This document shows, one piece after another, positions 11,040 to 23,489 of a stretch of DNA of 64,000 nt. The translations under genes and the position numbers were made by a program. Numbering within the stretch: the stretch's first letter is position 1; the number at the start of each line of letters is the position of its first letter. The DNA comes from Brachyhypopomus gauderio. Taxonomy: Eukaryota > Chordata > Actinopteri > Gymnotiformes > Hypopomidae. Under the pieces are notes generated by a model, which saw nothing but the letters and a program-made list of their open reading frames with translations, had not been told where the DNA came from and made no database searches. Location of the stretch: the NCBI RefSeq assembly GCF_052324685.1, contig NC_135223.1, forward strand, positions 12,065,610-12,129,609. Direction: 5' to 3'.

Positions 11040-12441
11040 CAGAGGTGGGACCAAGTCAGTGTTTTGCAAGTCTCAAGTAAGTCCAAGTCTTTATACCTCA
11101 AGTCCTGAGTCAAGTCTCAAGCAAAGACACTCAAGTCAAGTCAAGTCTCGAGTCAAGACAGGCAACAGTCAAGTCAAGTCCCAAGTCTGAAACTTGGAAT
11201 TTCAAGTCCTTTCGAGTCTTTTTTTTTTTTACCAATGTTGCAGGTATATTTTAAATGTAAATAATAGACATTATCTTTTTAAAATCTGTATTCTCCTCAA
11301 ATCTTGATAAAACATGTGCAACTGAAAACACGAAGTATAAAAAAAAAAAAAAATTACACCTCTTTATTGCACAGTTCAATTTGTTAAACTTAGCTGCAAA
11401 AATATTCATACTTTAAACTACAATTTTCCAGAAATAAATATTATGTGAAAAAGTCATAAGTAGAACTCCATGTTCAAATAAAAAGTGCTGATATTTTCAC
11501 AGTACAATACAAAGAACCATAACAGCATTTTCCCTCTCTTCTCTTATCTGGTTTCTTGGAGAACATGTGTGAGTGACACAAGACAAACAAATATAAGAAC
11601 TGAACAATTAACAGGAATCTGCAACTTTAGACATTTCAGTAAACTATTCTGCATTGCATTTGCTGGCCAAAAGTCTGTATGTCATTTGTGCACGATGAAT
11701 GATGTCCCCATAGCTGAAAACTCGCTCCACTTTTGTCAATATATTTTTTTCTCGACGTAGATGTCTTCAAATACACAATCCATGCTGAGATAGAACTGGA
11801 TATTATGATGGTGACAGAGAGAGGCTCTCTTCCCCGAGTTCAGATACAGAACCCAGGGTTGCCAACTCTCACGCATTGAGCGTGAGACACACGCATTTGA
11901 CCGTCTTCACACGCTCTCACGCCACACATCCGATTTCTCACGCCGGAAAAAAATCTAGTTTATTTACCTCTGATCCACATCTATGATTCAATGAGTTACT
12001 AGTTCGCTCTGGCACCAACCACTGGCGATCGATCGATCGCGATATAATACTTAATTTGTGTCCATTTTACACCCCGCCCGGTAAAAATTTACGTTCGCCA
12101 ACCCCCCATTTGATTGGTTGTGCTGCAGCTCATGCACACACACACACGTACAGAGTGTGGAAAAGCAGAGGACTGGTCTGCGTCAGAAGGACGGAAATGA
12201 AATTAATGGGGCGCACTTTATAAATATTAATATGCGTTTTAAAATTTAGATTTGGGGTAAAAAAAATCAAGTCTTTGCAAGTAAACAGGTTCAAGTCCAA
12301 TTCAAGTCCCAAGTTATTGGTGTAAAAGTCCAAGTCAAGTCTAAGTCTCTGAATATTTTTTCAAGTCAAGTCAAAAGTCTTAATATTAATGACTCGAGTC
12401 TGACTCGAGTCCAAGTCATGTGACTCGAGTCCCCACCTCTG
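11040..12441. mobile_element. Non-autonomous hAT element, target duplication CTAAAAAG
   Basis: The terminal inverted repeats are CAGAGGTGGG and CCCACCTCTG, with a perfect 8-bp duplication at 11032-11039 and 12442-12449. Both sub-terminal regions are packed with AAGTCAAGTC/GACTCGAGTC repeats. No transposase is present. Confidence 0.95.
11854..12130. repeat. Nested repeat CAGGGTTGCCAACTCTCACG family
   Basis: The block starts CAGGGTTGCCAACTCTCACG. The same start appears inverted at about 39469-39507. Its distal part (CGATCGCGATATAA … CCATTTTAC) is shared with 4600-4680. It is probably a small non-autonomous DNA element inside hAT 11040-12441. Confidence 0.6.
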
Positions 12442-12553
12442 CTAAAAAGGAACTCGGGGTCAGTTGCGCTGTACATGTAATGACGAATGTTATGTTCGAG
12501 TAAACGTCAACCATTACTTCACTCCTGTGTCCGTGTCCATCCTTATACTAACA

Positions 12554-13766
12554 AGGATATTACAGTTAGCGAGCAGGATGTCAGGAAGAGGAGGATTAAA
12601 GCACCTTTTCCATGTCCTGTTTAGAACTCCGGAACGTCTGCTTCACTTTCGCTTCCAATCCACATCCAATCAAATGAATCCCCTTTAAAGCTGAGCATGG
12701 ACCAACAACACAGCGGAGTGACAATTTTGTCATGATAGTAAAAAATCAGAGATGAAACAGATATCATGGCAAAGAAATACGGAATTGTTTCATGTGCCAA
12801 ACAGACCCTGCAAACCCATGCCGATTTCTAGATCTACCCCTGGTCCAAATTCTGCAGCCCTAAAATATGAAATTATCCTTAATTTTGCAAAAGAGGCAAC
12901 AAAATTGTAATTGATTTGTTCAGTATGTCCACAAATGTCCAATACACGTTACTTCATCCCCTCAAAAAAAAAATCTTCTTCATTAATTCAAAATGACCAA
13001 TTTAAACAATAACATATATAATTTCCTAAGAAAACACTACTGTTAATTTTTCAGCATTTTGTTCTGTTGCAGAATGTCTATAAAAGATTTTCACTTTTAT
13101 TATGAATATCTGCATATTTGTTATGACATTCATCTCCTACATTGAATATGTGAATGCAATATAGCAGAAAAGCACTTTTTACGCAGCAGAACACTGAACA
13201 GACACACACGTACATAAATAACCATAAGCCAACCAACCAAGGAAAAGAGCAGTAGATGGCACCAAAGAAAAGAAACAAGCAAAATATACTACACTAAACT
13301 AACAAAGCAAGATATTACCTTACTAACAAAAATAAATAAATATATCATCTACTCTAACAAAATACATAGGCTATAAGGTGCCCGCCTCTATACTGGTGTT
13401 TCTAACAAAACATGCCTGCGTGGATGTTTATGCAAGTGCGCACATGCTCGGCTAAGCTCTTTCTCCAAGGTGGCGATTTTCTCACAACTCTAAACATGAC
13501 CATTATATACAAAAGCCATCGCACAAGTCTTACATGAGAATCATGAAATGCAATCTTACAAAGGCCACTCCCAACTAGTCAGACAGAAATGCTCGCACTC
13601 CACAGCAACTTCGTCACGCAGATTATGAAGTCGAAGATCCACCCTCCTCATCCAAATTGTGACCTCCGATTGGTCGACAGGATCCACCAATAATGATGTA
13701 ATCCACCTATTACACAGCAAAAATAACCGAAAGAAAAAACAACCACCAAACAAAATCGACAGTATA
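12554..13766. other. No gene seen; start of duplicated block A
   Basis: AT-rich sequence. From about 12975 it matches 57724 onward, for example AAGAAAACACTACTGTTAAT at about 13029 and 57785. There is no convincing coding sequence. Confidence 0.5.
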
Positions 13767-13970
13767 CAGTTGTGATCAAATTTATTCAACCCCCAATGCT
13801 GCGAAGGGTTTTATGGAATTCAGTGCACATTTGTAATTGTGTTCATAATGAAATCTTACAAGGACTTGTTAAAGAACTAAATGCAACTAAGATAGCATCA
13901 ATTTTTTTTGTCATAAAGTATTAAATGGCCTTTTTGTGATTTCTTCATTGACACAATTATTCAACCCCTT
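13767..13970 (+). repeat. Left IR/DR of the Tc1 element
   Basis: The outer repeat is 13767-13795 and the inner direct repeat is about 13951-13970. Both share the TTATTCAACCCC core, the expected transposase-binding sites. Confidence 0.85.
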
Positions 13971-14118
13971 TACGACTACCACTCCTAAGAACAGAGGTTC
14001 ATTCCAGTGTTTTCCATCAGGTATTGAAAACATCTGTGGATGTCAACGAGCAGCAATCAAGCATGATAAGCACCAATTAGGCAGATTTAAAAGGACTGTG
14101 ATACTCAGCTCCTTCTAG

Positions 14119-15165
<1,047 letters not shown>

Positions 15166-15172
15166 AAAATAA

Positions 15173-15382
15173 TGTCACTAGGGGGTTGAATAAAACTGAT
15201 AATGATGTGAGCACAGTAAAGACATTTGTGGTTATTCCATCATAAATATTATGTTATGTTTGTCTAATTTATAAGTGCCTCTGATATAATTGTAAATAAG
15301 ATGACTGAAATGATCAAAATCAATGTCAAACTGGCCAAAACACTTTATTTCAGTGGGGGTTGAATAAATTTGATCACAACTG
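15173..15382 (-). repeat. Right IR/DR of the Tc1 element
   Basis: The inner repeat (about 15180-15197) and outer repeat (15354-15382) are inverted relative to the left end. Confidence 0.85.
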
Positions 15383-16559
15383 TACATAACAATCCTCTCA
15401 GTTGCTGTTTTTGCTTTGGTCCAGACACATGTGCTACCATAACTGATTTGTCCAGCCTCCCTGGGCAGGTAGAAACCTCTGGCCTGTAATGGGGATGCAT
15501 GTCTGCTCATGAAATGTGCCACTGTACAGTACTCCACCAGCAGACACAGGCTGCAGAAACACACTTCAGAGAACATTTCAGCCCTGTATGCTCCCATGTA
15601 CAGGCATTAAGGTTTAGTGTGTGCAGTCAAGTCCCAACAAAGCTGAGGTGGATCCTGTTTAAAATCATCCTCTGCTCAAACAGTTATTCCATCCACAATA
15701 TTCCTGAGTGAGTGTTCATTTGTGTTATCTGTACCATCTACTAATGGAAATTGGGACTTGTGTATCCTTAACTCCCATGTTGCTCATTCTCTTCTTTCCT
15801 TCATCTCCTCTCAAACCATTTTTCCCTTGATCCTTTGCTCCTGCCTGGGTTTCCTTACAGACTCCACACAGTCACATGGAGGATGAGAGTCAGAATTCGT
15901 GTAAACAAGCTGGTCTCAGCCTTCATTTGAAAGTCCAGTGATCCCCAGAAATATCATGTACATCATGTATAATACAGACCATCACAGTAAAAAGTCAATC
16001 TTCATAATAACTGGTGTAGAGAGGCTCTAAGTAACAGAATGACAACAACATATGAAAGAAAAGAAAGATCAACTAAGACAATCGACAGCATCGGTGTGAC
16101 TGGATCAGCAGACATACTCCTGAAACAAATCCTCCTCTCTCCTCTGGTCTTTTTCTGGTTAACATTTCTCTATTTTGGGGTGTGAGCTGTTGTCCCCTTC
16201 TCACACTGCAGGGACAGAAGAGATATTACTGGAGCTGACAGAACCAATTCAGAATAACTTAATCGTATTCAACATGACTAGATAAAACTCAGGACAGTCA
16301 AAACACAATGAAAATTGTATCTCAGAATGTTACATATAAATAACAAAATGCAACATACAAAACACTACATTACAGCATTTTAAACCCCAAGTCAGCATTA
16401 ACTAAATACTATAGCATCATTCCAGTTTTCCCTAATTACCACTTCAATGATGACTGGCCCCTCCCACCTTTTCTGTTTTCCTGTCTCTGTTCAAGCTCTT
16501 TCCAGAAGAATTTTCATTAAAAAGTGACATGTCTTAAATGATTCATACCGTTCTCAATA
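15383..16559. other. Duplicated block A, no gene recognised
   Basis: Matches about 58030-59240 with small indels, for example GGGGATGCATGTCTGCTCAT at 15491 against a one-base variant near 58120. No recognisable protein on either strand. Confidence 0.6.
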
Positions 16560-17107
16560 ATCAGTAGAAAAACCTTTATTGGCTATTACAGCAATAAATG
16601 CTTCCTATAATTGCTGACCAGCTTTTTGCGCGTCTCCACTGGTATTTTTGCCCATTCATCTTTAGTGATGAGCTCTGACTCTTTCAGACTGGAGGGTCTC
16701 TGTGCCATCACCCTGATATTTAGCTCCCTCCACAGATTCTCCAGGTGATTCAAGTCAGGACTCTGGCTGGGCCACTGCAAAATGTTCATGTTTTTGTCTG
16801 CTAACCATTTCTTCACCAATTTTGTTTTGGGTCATTGTCATGCTGAAATGTCCACTGGTGCTCAAGGCCAAGTTTCTCTGCAGACTGCCTGATGATGTTG
16901 AGAATCTTGATGTATTGCTCTTTTATCATGATGCTGTTTACTACCATGTTTGACAGTTTGGATGGTGTTTTTATGGTTGAAGGCTTCTCTGTTTTTATGC
17001 CAAATGAAAGATCCATTTTGTGGCCAAACAATTAAATTAATGTTACATCCCTCCATAAAATAGAAGACCAGAAGCCATCTTCTCACTCTAGATCTAGTTA
17101 TTCTCAC
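16560..17107 (-). pseudogene. Tc1-family transposase fragment (older lineage)
   Basis: The minus strand reads [21 protein letters not shown] at about 16700-16790, covering the catalytic glutamate block. Upstream, in other frames, are FQHDNDPK and the TVKHG box region. Frameshifts separate the pieces. The same fragment is in copy B at 59240-59640, so it predates the duplication. It is unrelated to the intact Tc1. Confidence 0.9.
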
Positions 17108-17316
17108 TCTATAGCCCTCACACTATGGATTCATTAGTTCTCACTCTATAACCCTCACATCATGGATTCAGTAGTTCTCACTTTAAAGCACTCACACTAC
17201 AAATTCAGTAGTTCTCACTCTACAGCCCTCACACTATGGATTTAGTAGTTCTCAGTCTACAGCACTCACACTATAGATTCAGTAGTTGTCACACTACAGC
17301 GCTCACACTATGGATT
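17101..17316. repeat. 37-bp minisatellite, about 6 copies
   Basis: Units start at 17101, 17138, 17175, 17212, 17249 and 17286, with core TTCTCACTCTACAGCCCTCA. Copy B has only two units at 59647-59720. Confidence 0.95.
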
Positions 17317-17569
17317 CTGGTCTTCCATCATCAGTAGGAACTTTTCACAGATATACTGTAATAATAAATGTTCAGTCTAATGAAAATGTCTCTTCCACAT
17401 AAATGATTCTGTGCCAGAACAAATCAGTGTTATTACACTGGGATGGTAACCATGTAAACATATGTAGCCTCGGTGGAAAATGCCAGTGGCATGGAGTTCA
17501 GTGAGTTAGTGCGTTCTGTCATTTCTGTGACATCATATCTCCAAAAGAAGTTTGTTCATTTTCCAGGTT

Positions 17570-18560
17570 TAAACTGTCACAGGTCACCAAGCAGGAGCTG
17601 GAGCAACATCTCAGACCAGCTAAGTGACAACCTGAAAGCAAAGCCCCTTGGATCACCAGGCTATGTACCCCGCCCACCTGAGCCCTCCACAGAGTTTGAC
17701 ACCTCCCTACCCAGGTGGGCAGAAGTCAAACAGGTAGTAGAACGCGCAAGATCGGCGTCAGCACCTGGGCCAAACGGGCCAAACTGTCGATCCAGAAAGG
17801 GAACAGGAATGATATAATCTTTACTGTGGCTGGTGAAAGAATCCCCTTACTGTCAGAAGCACCTGTGAGAAGCCTCGGCAGAACATACACGGCAGACCTC
17901 TGATAAGAACATGGCCTCCACAAGATCGACCAGTGCCCCCTACCAGGGAAGTTCAAGGTGTGGTGCTACCAGTTCACTCTGTACCACTGCCTAATGTGGC
18001 CCCTGAAACTGAGCGACATCACCATGACCACGGTCTTGAAGTTGGAAACAAAGGCCAACAACTTTATTCGGAAGTGGCTCGGCCTTCCACATTCCCTCTC
18101 CACCACGGCACTGTTTGGGAGAAACATCCTGCAGCTCCAACTGCAGTCCATCAGTCTAGGATACAAAAAGGAGAAGGTGAGACTCCACTTCGAACTGAAA
18201 GACTCTACAGACCCGGCAAATCGAGCTGCCAACCCTAAGATTTGCACTGGATGGAAGTGGAATGCATCCCAAGCAGGCAGTGGAATGGCTGAAGCACCAG
18301 GAGATCATTGGTGTTACACAGTTGGGCAGATCTGGTCTGGGATGGGCAGCAGCACCAAAGAGCTGGTCCAAAGCGACCAGGAAGGAGAGGAAGGATCTCA
18401 TGATCTCGTGAGATGAACTACTTGGGAGGCTGTGCTAAACAGAACCATCACTTGGGCTGATTTTTTGAGAACTCCCCAGGCAAGACTGAGCTTCCAGATT
18501 AGGGCCACTGTGAAGGATTGGACGAGCACTTGCAAAAAATGCAAAGTGGATCAGGCCAAG
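17570..18560 (+). pseudogene. R2-like LINE reverse transcriptase remnant
   Basis: The LINE polyprotein is in pieces. A start-of-RT block (RWAEVKQVVERARSASAPGPNG, about 17710-17785) is the conserved lead-in to the reverse transcriptase. The thumb/C-terminal region follows from about 17945 (FKVWCYQFTLYHCLMWPLK, then FIRKWLGLPHSLS and LFGRN). The central RT, including the catalytic YADD region, is missing between them. This composition matches restriction-like-endonuclease LINEs (R2/NeSL-like) common in fish. There are multiple frameshifts. The C-terminal half continues at 19490 after unrelated sequence. Confidence 0.85.
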
Positions 18561-18569
18561 ATAGCAGAG

Positions 18570-19480
18570 GGAGCACAAAGTCCAAGCAAAAATTCTCTTT
18601 TTCTCTTCTTTTTATTATTTTTCTTTAGAAAGTGAATATTTGTGCAAATAATTACTCAAAAATAACAATAACAATAATCAAGCATCAACATCTCAAAAGA
18701 AACATACTATTCAAAAATCTCAACTTGCTGAGTCTCTCTCCAAGAGTCAGAAACCACTATGGCAGCAGAATTCAAAAAGAGGGGCGCTCCCTATACGAGG
18801 TCAAATGCTTTCCTCCTACATAGGACTCAGACTACACATATAAAGAAGGTGGCCAGCACCATTCCTACACAATAGGGGAACACTTAACATTCACCTGACC
18901 AAACATACATTAGACAGACTCTGATGCATCAGTAAAACATTACACACAAGTTACAACACAATTTACATGAATGAAAATCCAAATCTAACATTGCAGCCAA
19001 CATTTAAGAAACGACCATTCAACCACAACCCATCTCTGTCAACCCCCTGACATTTCGGCAAGCTGAACTGGACCGTTTCCGGCCGGAACAAATAAACAGG
19101 CCTTTGTTCCTCGCCGACCCCTTTTTGCCGCCCGCAAGTCCGTCGCCCCTGAAGAACAAACAGTGGTATGAACTCTTGTTATTTTCTCTTTTTGTACTTA
19201 AAAGAAACACCAATAACTTTGTAAGCATAATAAAAGACAAGCATTGGAAACAATTTGTCTAGCGTCCTCTTTTCATTTTAAATATTTCGTTCGTTCTGCC
19301 GCAGTCCATAGCGGGACAAAAGTCTCTCGGTTGCCGATTAGCTCATAGCGTTTCTGGGCAGCACTTTCATCCAGCGCCTTTGGGGAACTGAACGCCAACG
19401 TCAGCATGTGAGCAAACGTATGAGCATGTGCGTATACGTGTGTGTGTGTGTGTGTGAAATAAAAAGGGAAAAGATGGAGG
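18570..19480. other. Insertion splitting the R2-like LINE, unclassified
   Basis: About 0.9 kb separates the thumb region from the zinc-knuckle/endonuclease region. It begins T-rich and ends near a short GT run. I recognised no protein or terminal repeats. Confidence 0.4.
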
Positions 19481-19489
19481 AAATGTGCA

Positions 19490-20262
19490 GTCCATCCACG
19501 ACCGTCACAGCCACATACGACACCTTAATGAGCCCCCGGAACCTTCTCACCTGGTTTGGCACAGAAGAACGCTGCCATCTCTGTAGTTCCCCAAGTCCAA
19601 CCATAACGCACATCCTCTCCGGATGCAAGACAGCGCTGTCACAGGGAAGGCACAGGTGGCGGCATGACAAGGTTCTGCGCAAGCTCACACAGATCCTGGA
19701 AGTCCACAGACAGCAGGTAAACCAGTCAGCAAGCCTACCCACATCCCCGATGTGGATCCAGTTTACCAGACCAGGGACGAGAGCACGGCGCAGCACGAGG
19801 ACAGAGCGCTCACTCCTGTCGCTAGGAGGGTGAGTGGCAGTTAGCAGCCGACCTCAGCCACCAACTGAAATTTCTGGCAGATATAACTGCAACATCCTTG
19901 CGCCCAGATGTCGTGCTCTGGTCAGCACCTGCTAAAGCCATCATCATGGCAGAGCTGACAGTCCCATAGGAGGAGCACATGGAGTCCGCGTGTGAACAGA
20001 AGAAGGACAAGTACATGGAGCTGGCAGCAATGTGCTTACAAGCTGGGTGGAGACCATTCATCTTCCCAGTGGAGGTTGGATGCAGGGGCTTCACCAGGAC
20101 ATCCACACAGAGGCTACTGAAAACTCAGTGTGTCACAGGCTCTAACAGGAGGCGAGCTATTTGCGACCTTGCAGAGGAGGTGGAAGAAGGGAGCTTCTGG
20201 CTATGGCTCAGAAGGAAGGGTGGCACATGGGGGAAAGAAGGCTCTTGAGGGAGAGGTTCTGG
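19490..20262 (+). pseudogene. R2-like LINE C-terminus: zinc knuckle and restriction-like endonuclease
   Basis: A CCHC knuckle (CHLCSSPSPTITHILSGC, about 19570-19625) is followed by the endonuclease core: RPDVVLWS (about 19900), AELTVP (about 19950) and a KKDKYMELAAMC stretch (about 20005-20035). This fits the PD-(D/E)XK site of R2-type LINEs, which nicks target DNA for reverse transcription. Several frames are needed and a stop interrupts the AELTVP segment, so it is dead. The element continues beyond two insertions at 22179. Confidence 0.85.
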
Positions 20263-20264
20263 TA

Positions 20265-22176
20265 CACTGTAAAAAACAGAACTTAAAATTGCTCGCCTTA
20301 CTATAATTTTTAGTTTAGCTGAGCCAAAATTAATTAATTGCACCATAAACTATAACAAAGTAATTGGATCAGCTTACTTTATTGAGTTTCGGCAAGCAGC
20401 AAGCAGCGATCTACGCTACTCTGAACTGAATGTTAACGTCCAAATGTGAGTATTTTGGTTGAAATACTACCTTTGTTGTAGTTACATGCTTAAATGTGTA
20501 CAATATATTCTTTTATATACTACACAGCGTTAAACCAGCCAGTTAGCTAACCTATCTACCTAGCTAGCTACAAAACCGCTTGTTAAGCAGTAAACTTCAG
20601 CACTTTGCTAACGTTTATTTATTGAATTTACACTGACAAACGGTTATACCGATGATATATCGTTCCAACGACCGCATTCTGGTCATCAGTAGGCTAATGC
20701 ATACATTAATGCTCACTTACATTAATGTACACATATCTAATGGTGATGCATTATTTTTTAACACGGTGTGCAGTTTTGGACACAGACCCTGTGTTTTTAG
20801 TAATCTGTCAGCGCTTTTTGTGCTAATCAACATATTGACAAGTCTCCCCTGCCTATGAACCCCACCACACCTTCCCACCAACATTCTTTCTCTCAAACTT
20901 GTTTTTTGGACGATTGTTGTACAGCAGTGTTTTTGCTTTTCTACAGGTAACTGATCCAGAGGTTGAGCGGACCAGAGGTGTCCAGATGGGTGTCCTCACT
21001 GTTCTCGAAGATGATGATGCACCTGCCTTGCTGCCCACAGTCACAAATATTGCCATTGTTTTAAAAAATATATAGTGCCGGGAACAGTTCTACATTAACA
21101 GAGGTTCCAGATGTTGTTTGTTTTGGGATGATTAAGTGCTATACTTCATATGGTTTGGATTGAAAGTAATATGTCCACTGATCACCCACTTAAGGTTATG
21201 GCAGGCACGAGTGGGCTTACAGAGTGCACAGAAAACTGTACCCATTTTCTGAAAACTAGCATAACTTAGAAAGTGAATCTAAATTTGGATATTATTTGTT
21301 TATGCTATACTGCAGCACTTTATTTCTTGCATTGTTACTCAATTGTTATTTTTGAATCAGCCTACTTGGTGGTCTTATTCTTGTCACATGCAATTACATG
21401 ATGCAGAAAGGTACAATAAACGTGTTAATTTAACTGTTTTGTCATTTGTCTTATATGACCCAACTTCAGTTAGCTAGTCTTAGTATTGAATTTAGAGATT
21501 TATGTACATGTGAAATATACATTATCTGAACAAGATATTGTAGCGTCGGGCCAATGGGGGGTGCCAGAGGGTGATGTCATCACCCATGAGCCCTTGCGGC
21601 TCCGGCCCTGTTATGCGTATTATGTGGTGTTTACATCTATATAGTGTTTTAATGATTACTAATTGTGTTATTAGGTCACCCCGGTCCATTTTTTATGTAC
21701 ATGTGCATTATCCAAGTTCCCCCTCCATGTATGTGTAACGTTGCCGTCTTCATGACCTCCCCCTGTGTTTCATGTGCAAGGCCAAGCTATTTGAGGCCTC
21801 GAGTTTGATCTGATTGTGCCTGTGAGTGCCAATTTTATTGCGAGGTGAGAATAAAACCTCTGTTCTTGATAAGAATGGACTTGTCTGCGGCCTCTTTCTC
21901 CCACACCACAATATAATAGGTTTGCACAACATTTTGAGGTTAAGATAAATTATCTGAACAAGATATAATAAGTTAGCATAACTTGAATCATTTGGAATTA
22001 TTTGTAGGCAATACTTAAAATCTGAAGTTTATATACCTGTGAAAAATAAATAATTGGAACAAGAAATGATAAGTTGGCTCAACTGAGTGAATTTCTTAAA
22101 AACTTAAGAGTTTGAGTTGGGATCAAAACTCAAAAATCGAGTGCAGTAAGTTCTCAACTTTTTCGTTTTTACAGTG
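20265..22176. mobile_element. TA-flanked DNA transposon (CACTGTAAAAAA ends)
   Basis: The left end is CACTGTAAAAAAC and the right end is its inverse (TTTTTACAGTG). TA dinucleotides flank it at 20263-20264 and 22177-22178. The R2-like LINE resumes directly after, which supports the boundaries. No transposase is visible. It contains a solo LTR. Confidence 0.8.
21539..21910 (+). mobile_element. Solo LTR with TATA box and AATAAA, target duplication ATAT
   Basis: A TGTAGCG…CCACACCACA block is flanked by ATAT (21535-21538 and 21911-21914). It contains a TATATA-like box near 21638 and AATAAA at 21850-21855. The surrounding element sequence is continuous across it. No internal region remains. Confidence 0.8.
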
Positions 22177-22178
22177 TA

Positions 22179-22283
22179 TGCGGTCAGTACATGATGATGG
22201 AGGTCCCTGCCATGCACAGTCCCCTGCGACTCATTCCACACACAACAATAACAATGGGGTCAGAGAGTGGGGTGAATACAGAT
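22179..22283 (+). pseudogene. R2-like LINE, continuation between two insertions
   Basis: A short piece that resumes the LINE after the TA-flanked element and is cut again by the hAT at 22284. Confidence 0.6.
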
Positions 22284-23249
22284 TAGGGGTGTATTCAACT
22301 AATGATTTTCATAGTTGAATCTGATTCCTCAGCTTTTCCCTTTAGTCGACTAATAGTCGAATCGGGTTTATTTATTTATTTAGAGCACCTTAAACGGTAT
22401 CCTGTTCTCATTCAGGACTTTTTTCCTCTTCAAAGTAAAAACCTAAAACACTCAGATAAATGAATAAACACGGTAGGTTGGCTTTATTCAGCTTTTATTT
22501 GTTTACTTCTTTTTTTATGAAACGTTAGAGAACATTAACCGTCAGTGCACATTGCGCATATCGAACTGTCACAGGCACTGTGCAAAATGTCAAAAATATT
22601 CTAAATAAAATATGCCTGCCTGAAAATATAAAACAAATTGCCACACAACAGCAAAAATATACAAGGAAAGGTTCAAGTAACGGGGTTTAAAAGCAAACAA
22701 CAACAAAAAATGTTTATAGGCCTACTTGCCGAGACGCACCGCGACGAAACGACACGACTGAATCGACAAACGGTTTTTTTCGCCTTACGCGTTTTAAATG
22801 GTATGCCATGTTGGTTGTTGTCATGCGAAATGAAAGACGTTGATGACATAACTTGCACTTTACTTTGTTTGATTAATCTTTATCTTTTTCAAAATACTTT
22901 TGAAGTTTTTTAGTAGCCATTACAATCTCGGCAGATGCTGCGCGTATTCTGTAGCGTGTTTGATTGTGCAAAAGCAGGGTGTGATTTATTAATGTGTAGT
23001 AAGGAAGATGCCTATTGTTAATAAGCAAACATCATTTTAAAATATTTATTAACAGAAATTAGGATGATTTTATTTGACAAAAGGCTATATATAACGAAAA
23101 CAAAGACATTTCATGTAACAACTAATGCTTAGCTGCATCCTTGGGCACCCCCATGCAGTTAGAATGGTACATTCGACTATGACGTTCATAGTTGACTAGG
23201 GGGTATAGTCGACTATAGTCGAATCAGCGACTATTGCAGGTCACCCCTA
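22284..23249. mobile_element. Non-autonomous hAT element
   Basis: The termini are TAGGGGTG and CACCCCTA. The flanks are ATACAGAT (22276-22283) and ATACAGTT (23250-23257), a 7/8 match. Both ends carry TAGTCGACTA-type motifs. No transposase. Confidence 0.88.
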
Positions 23250-23257
23250 ATACAGTT

Positions 23258-23480
23258 CATTCAGTAGGCTGCAGGGAGCGACAGGGAGACATCTCTGTCG
23301 GTGCTCCACCACCCAGAGATGTTCTGGGGGAGAACAGAGCGAAACATCAGTGAAGGGTGGCTCCCCAGCTGACGACCCTGCAGCCTACACAATGGCACCG
23401 TTGGAGGTGCGTCAAGCAGCAATGCCAAGCAGGTGCAACCACCGGTGCTTACATCTGAGTGGGGAGGGGAATGGTTGTGA
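23258..23480 (+). mobile_element. R2-like LINE 3' end
   Basis: Continues from 22283 with the conserved non-coding tail (AAACATCAGTGAAGG…GCAGCCTACACAATGGCA) seen in many fish copies of this LINE. It ends before the duplicated sequence resumes at about 23500. Confidence 0.6.
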
Positions 23481-23489
23481 GTGAGTGAG

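Larger units (their letters stand above)
6318..12553 (+). mobile_element. Probable gypsy 3' LTR, split by two hAT elements
   Basis: The LTR seems to start with TG at 6318, right after the polypurine tract. It resumes at 10955-11039 and again at 12442-12553, ending CTTATACTAACA. A similar ending (CTTATACTAACA at about 4982-4993) precedes the pol remnant, as expected if that is the end of the 5' LTR. The second break is certain because it is an 8-bp target duplication of hAT 11040-12441. The first is inferred. Confidence 0.45.
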
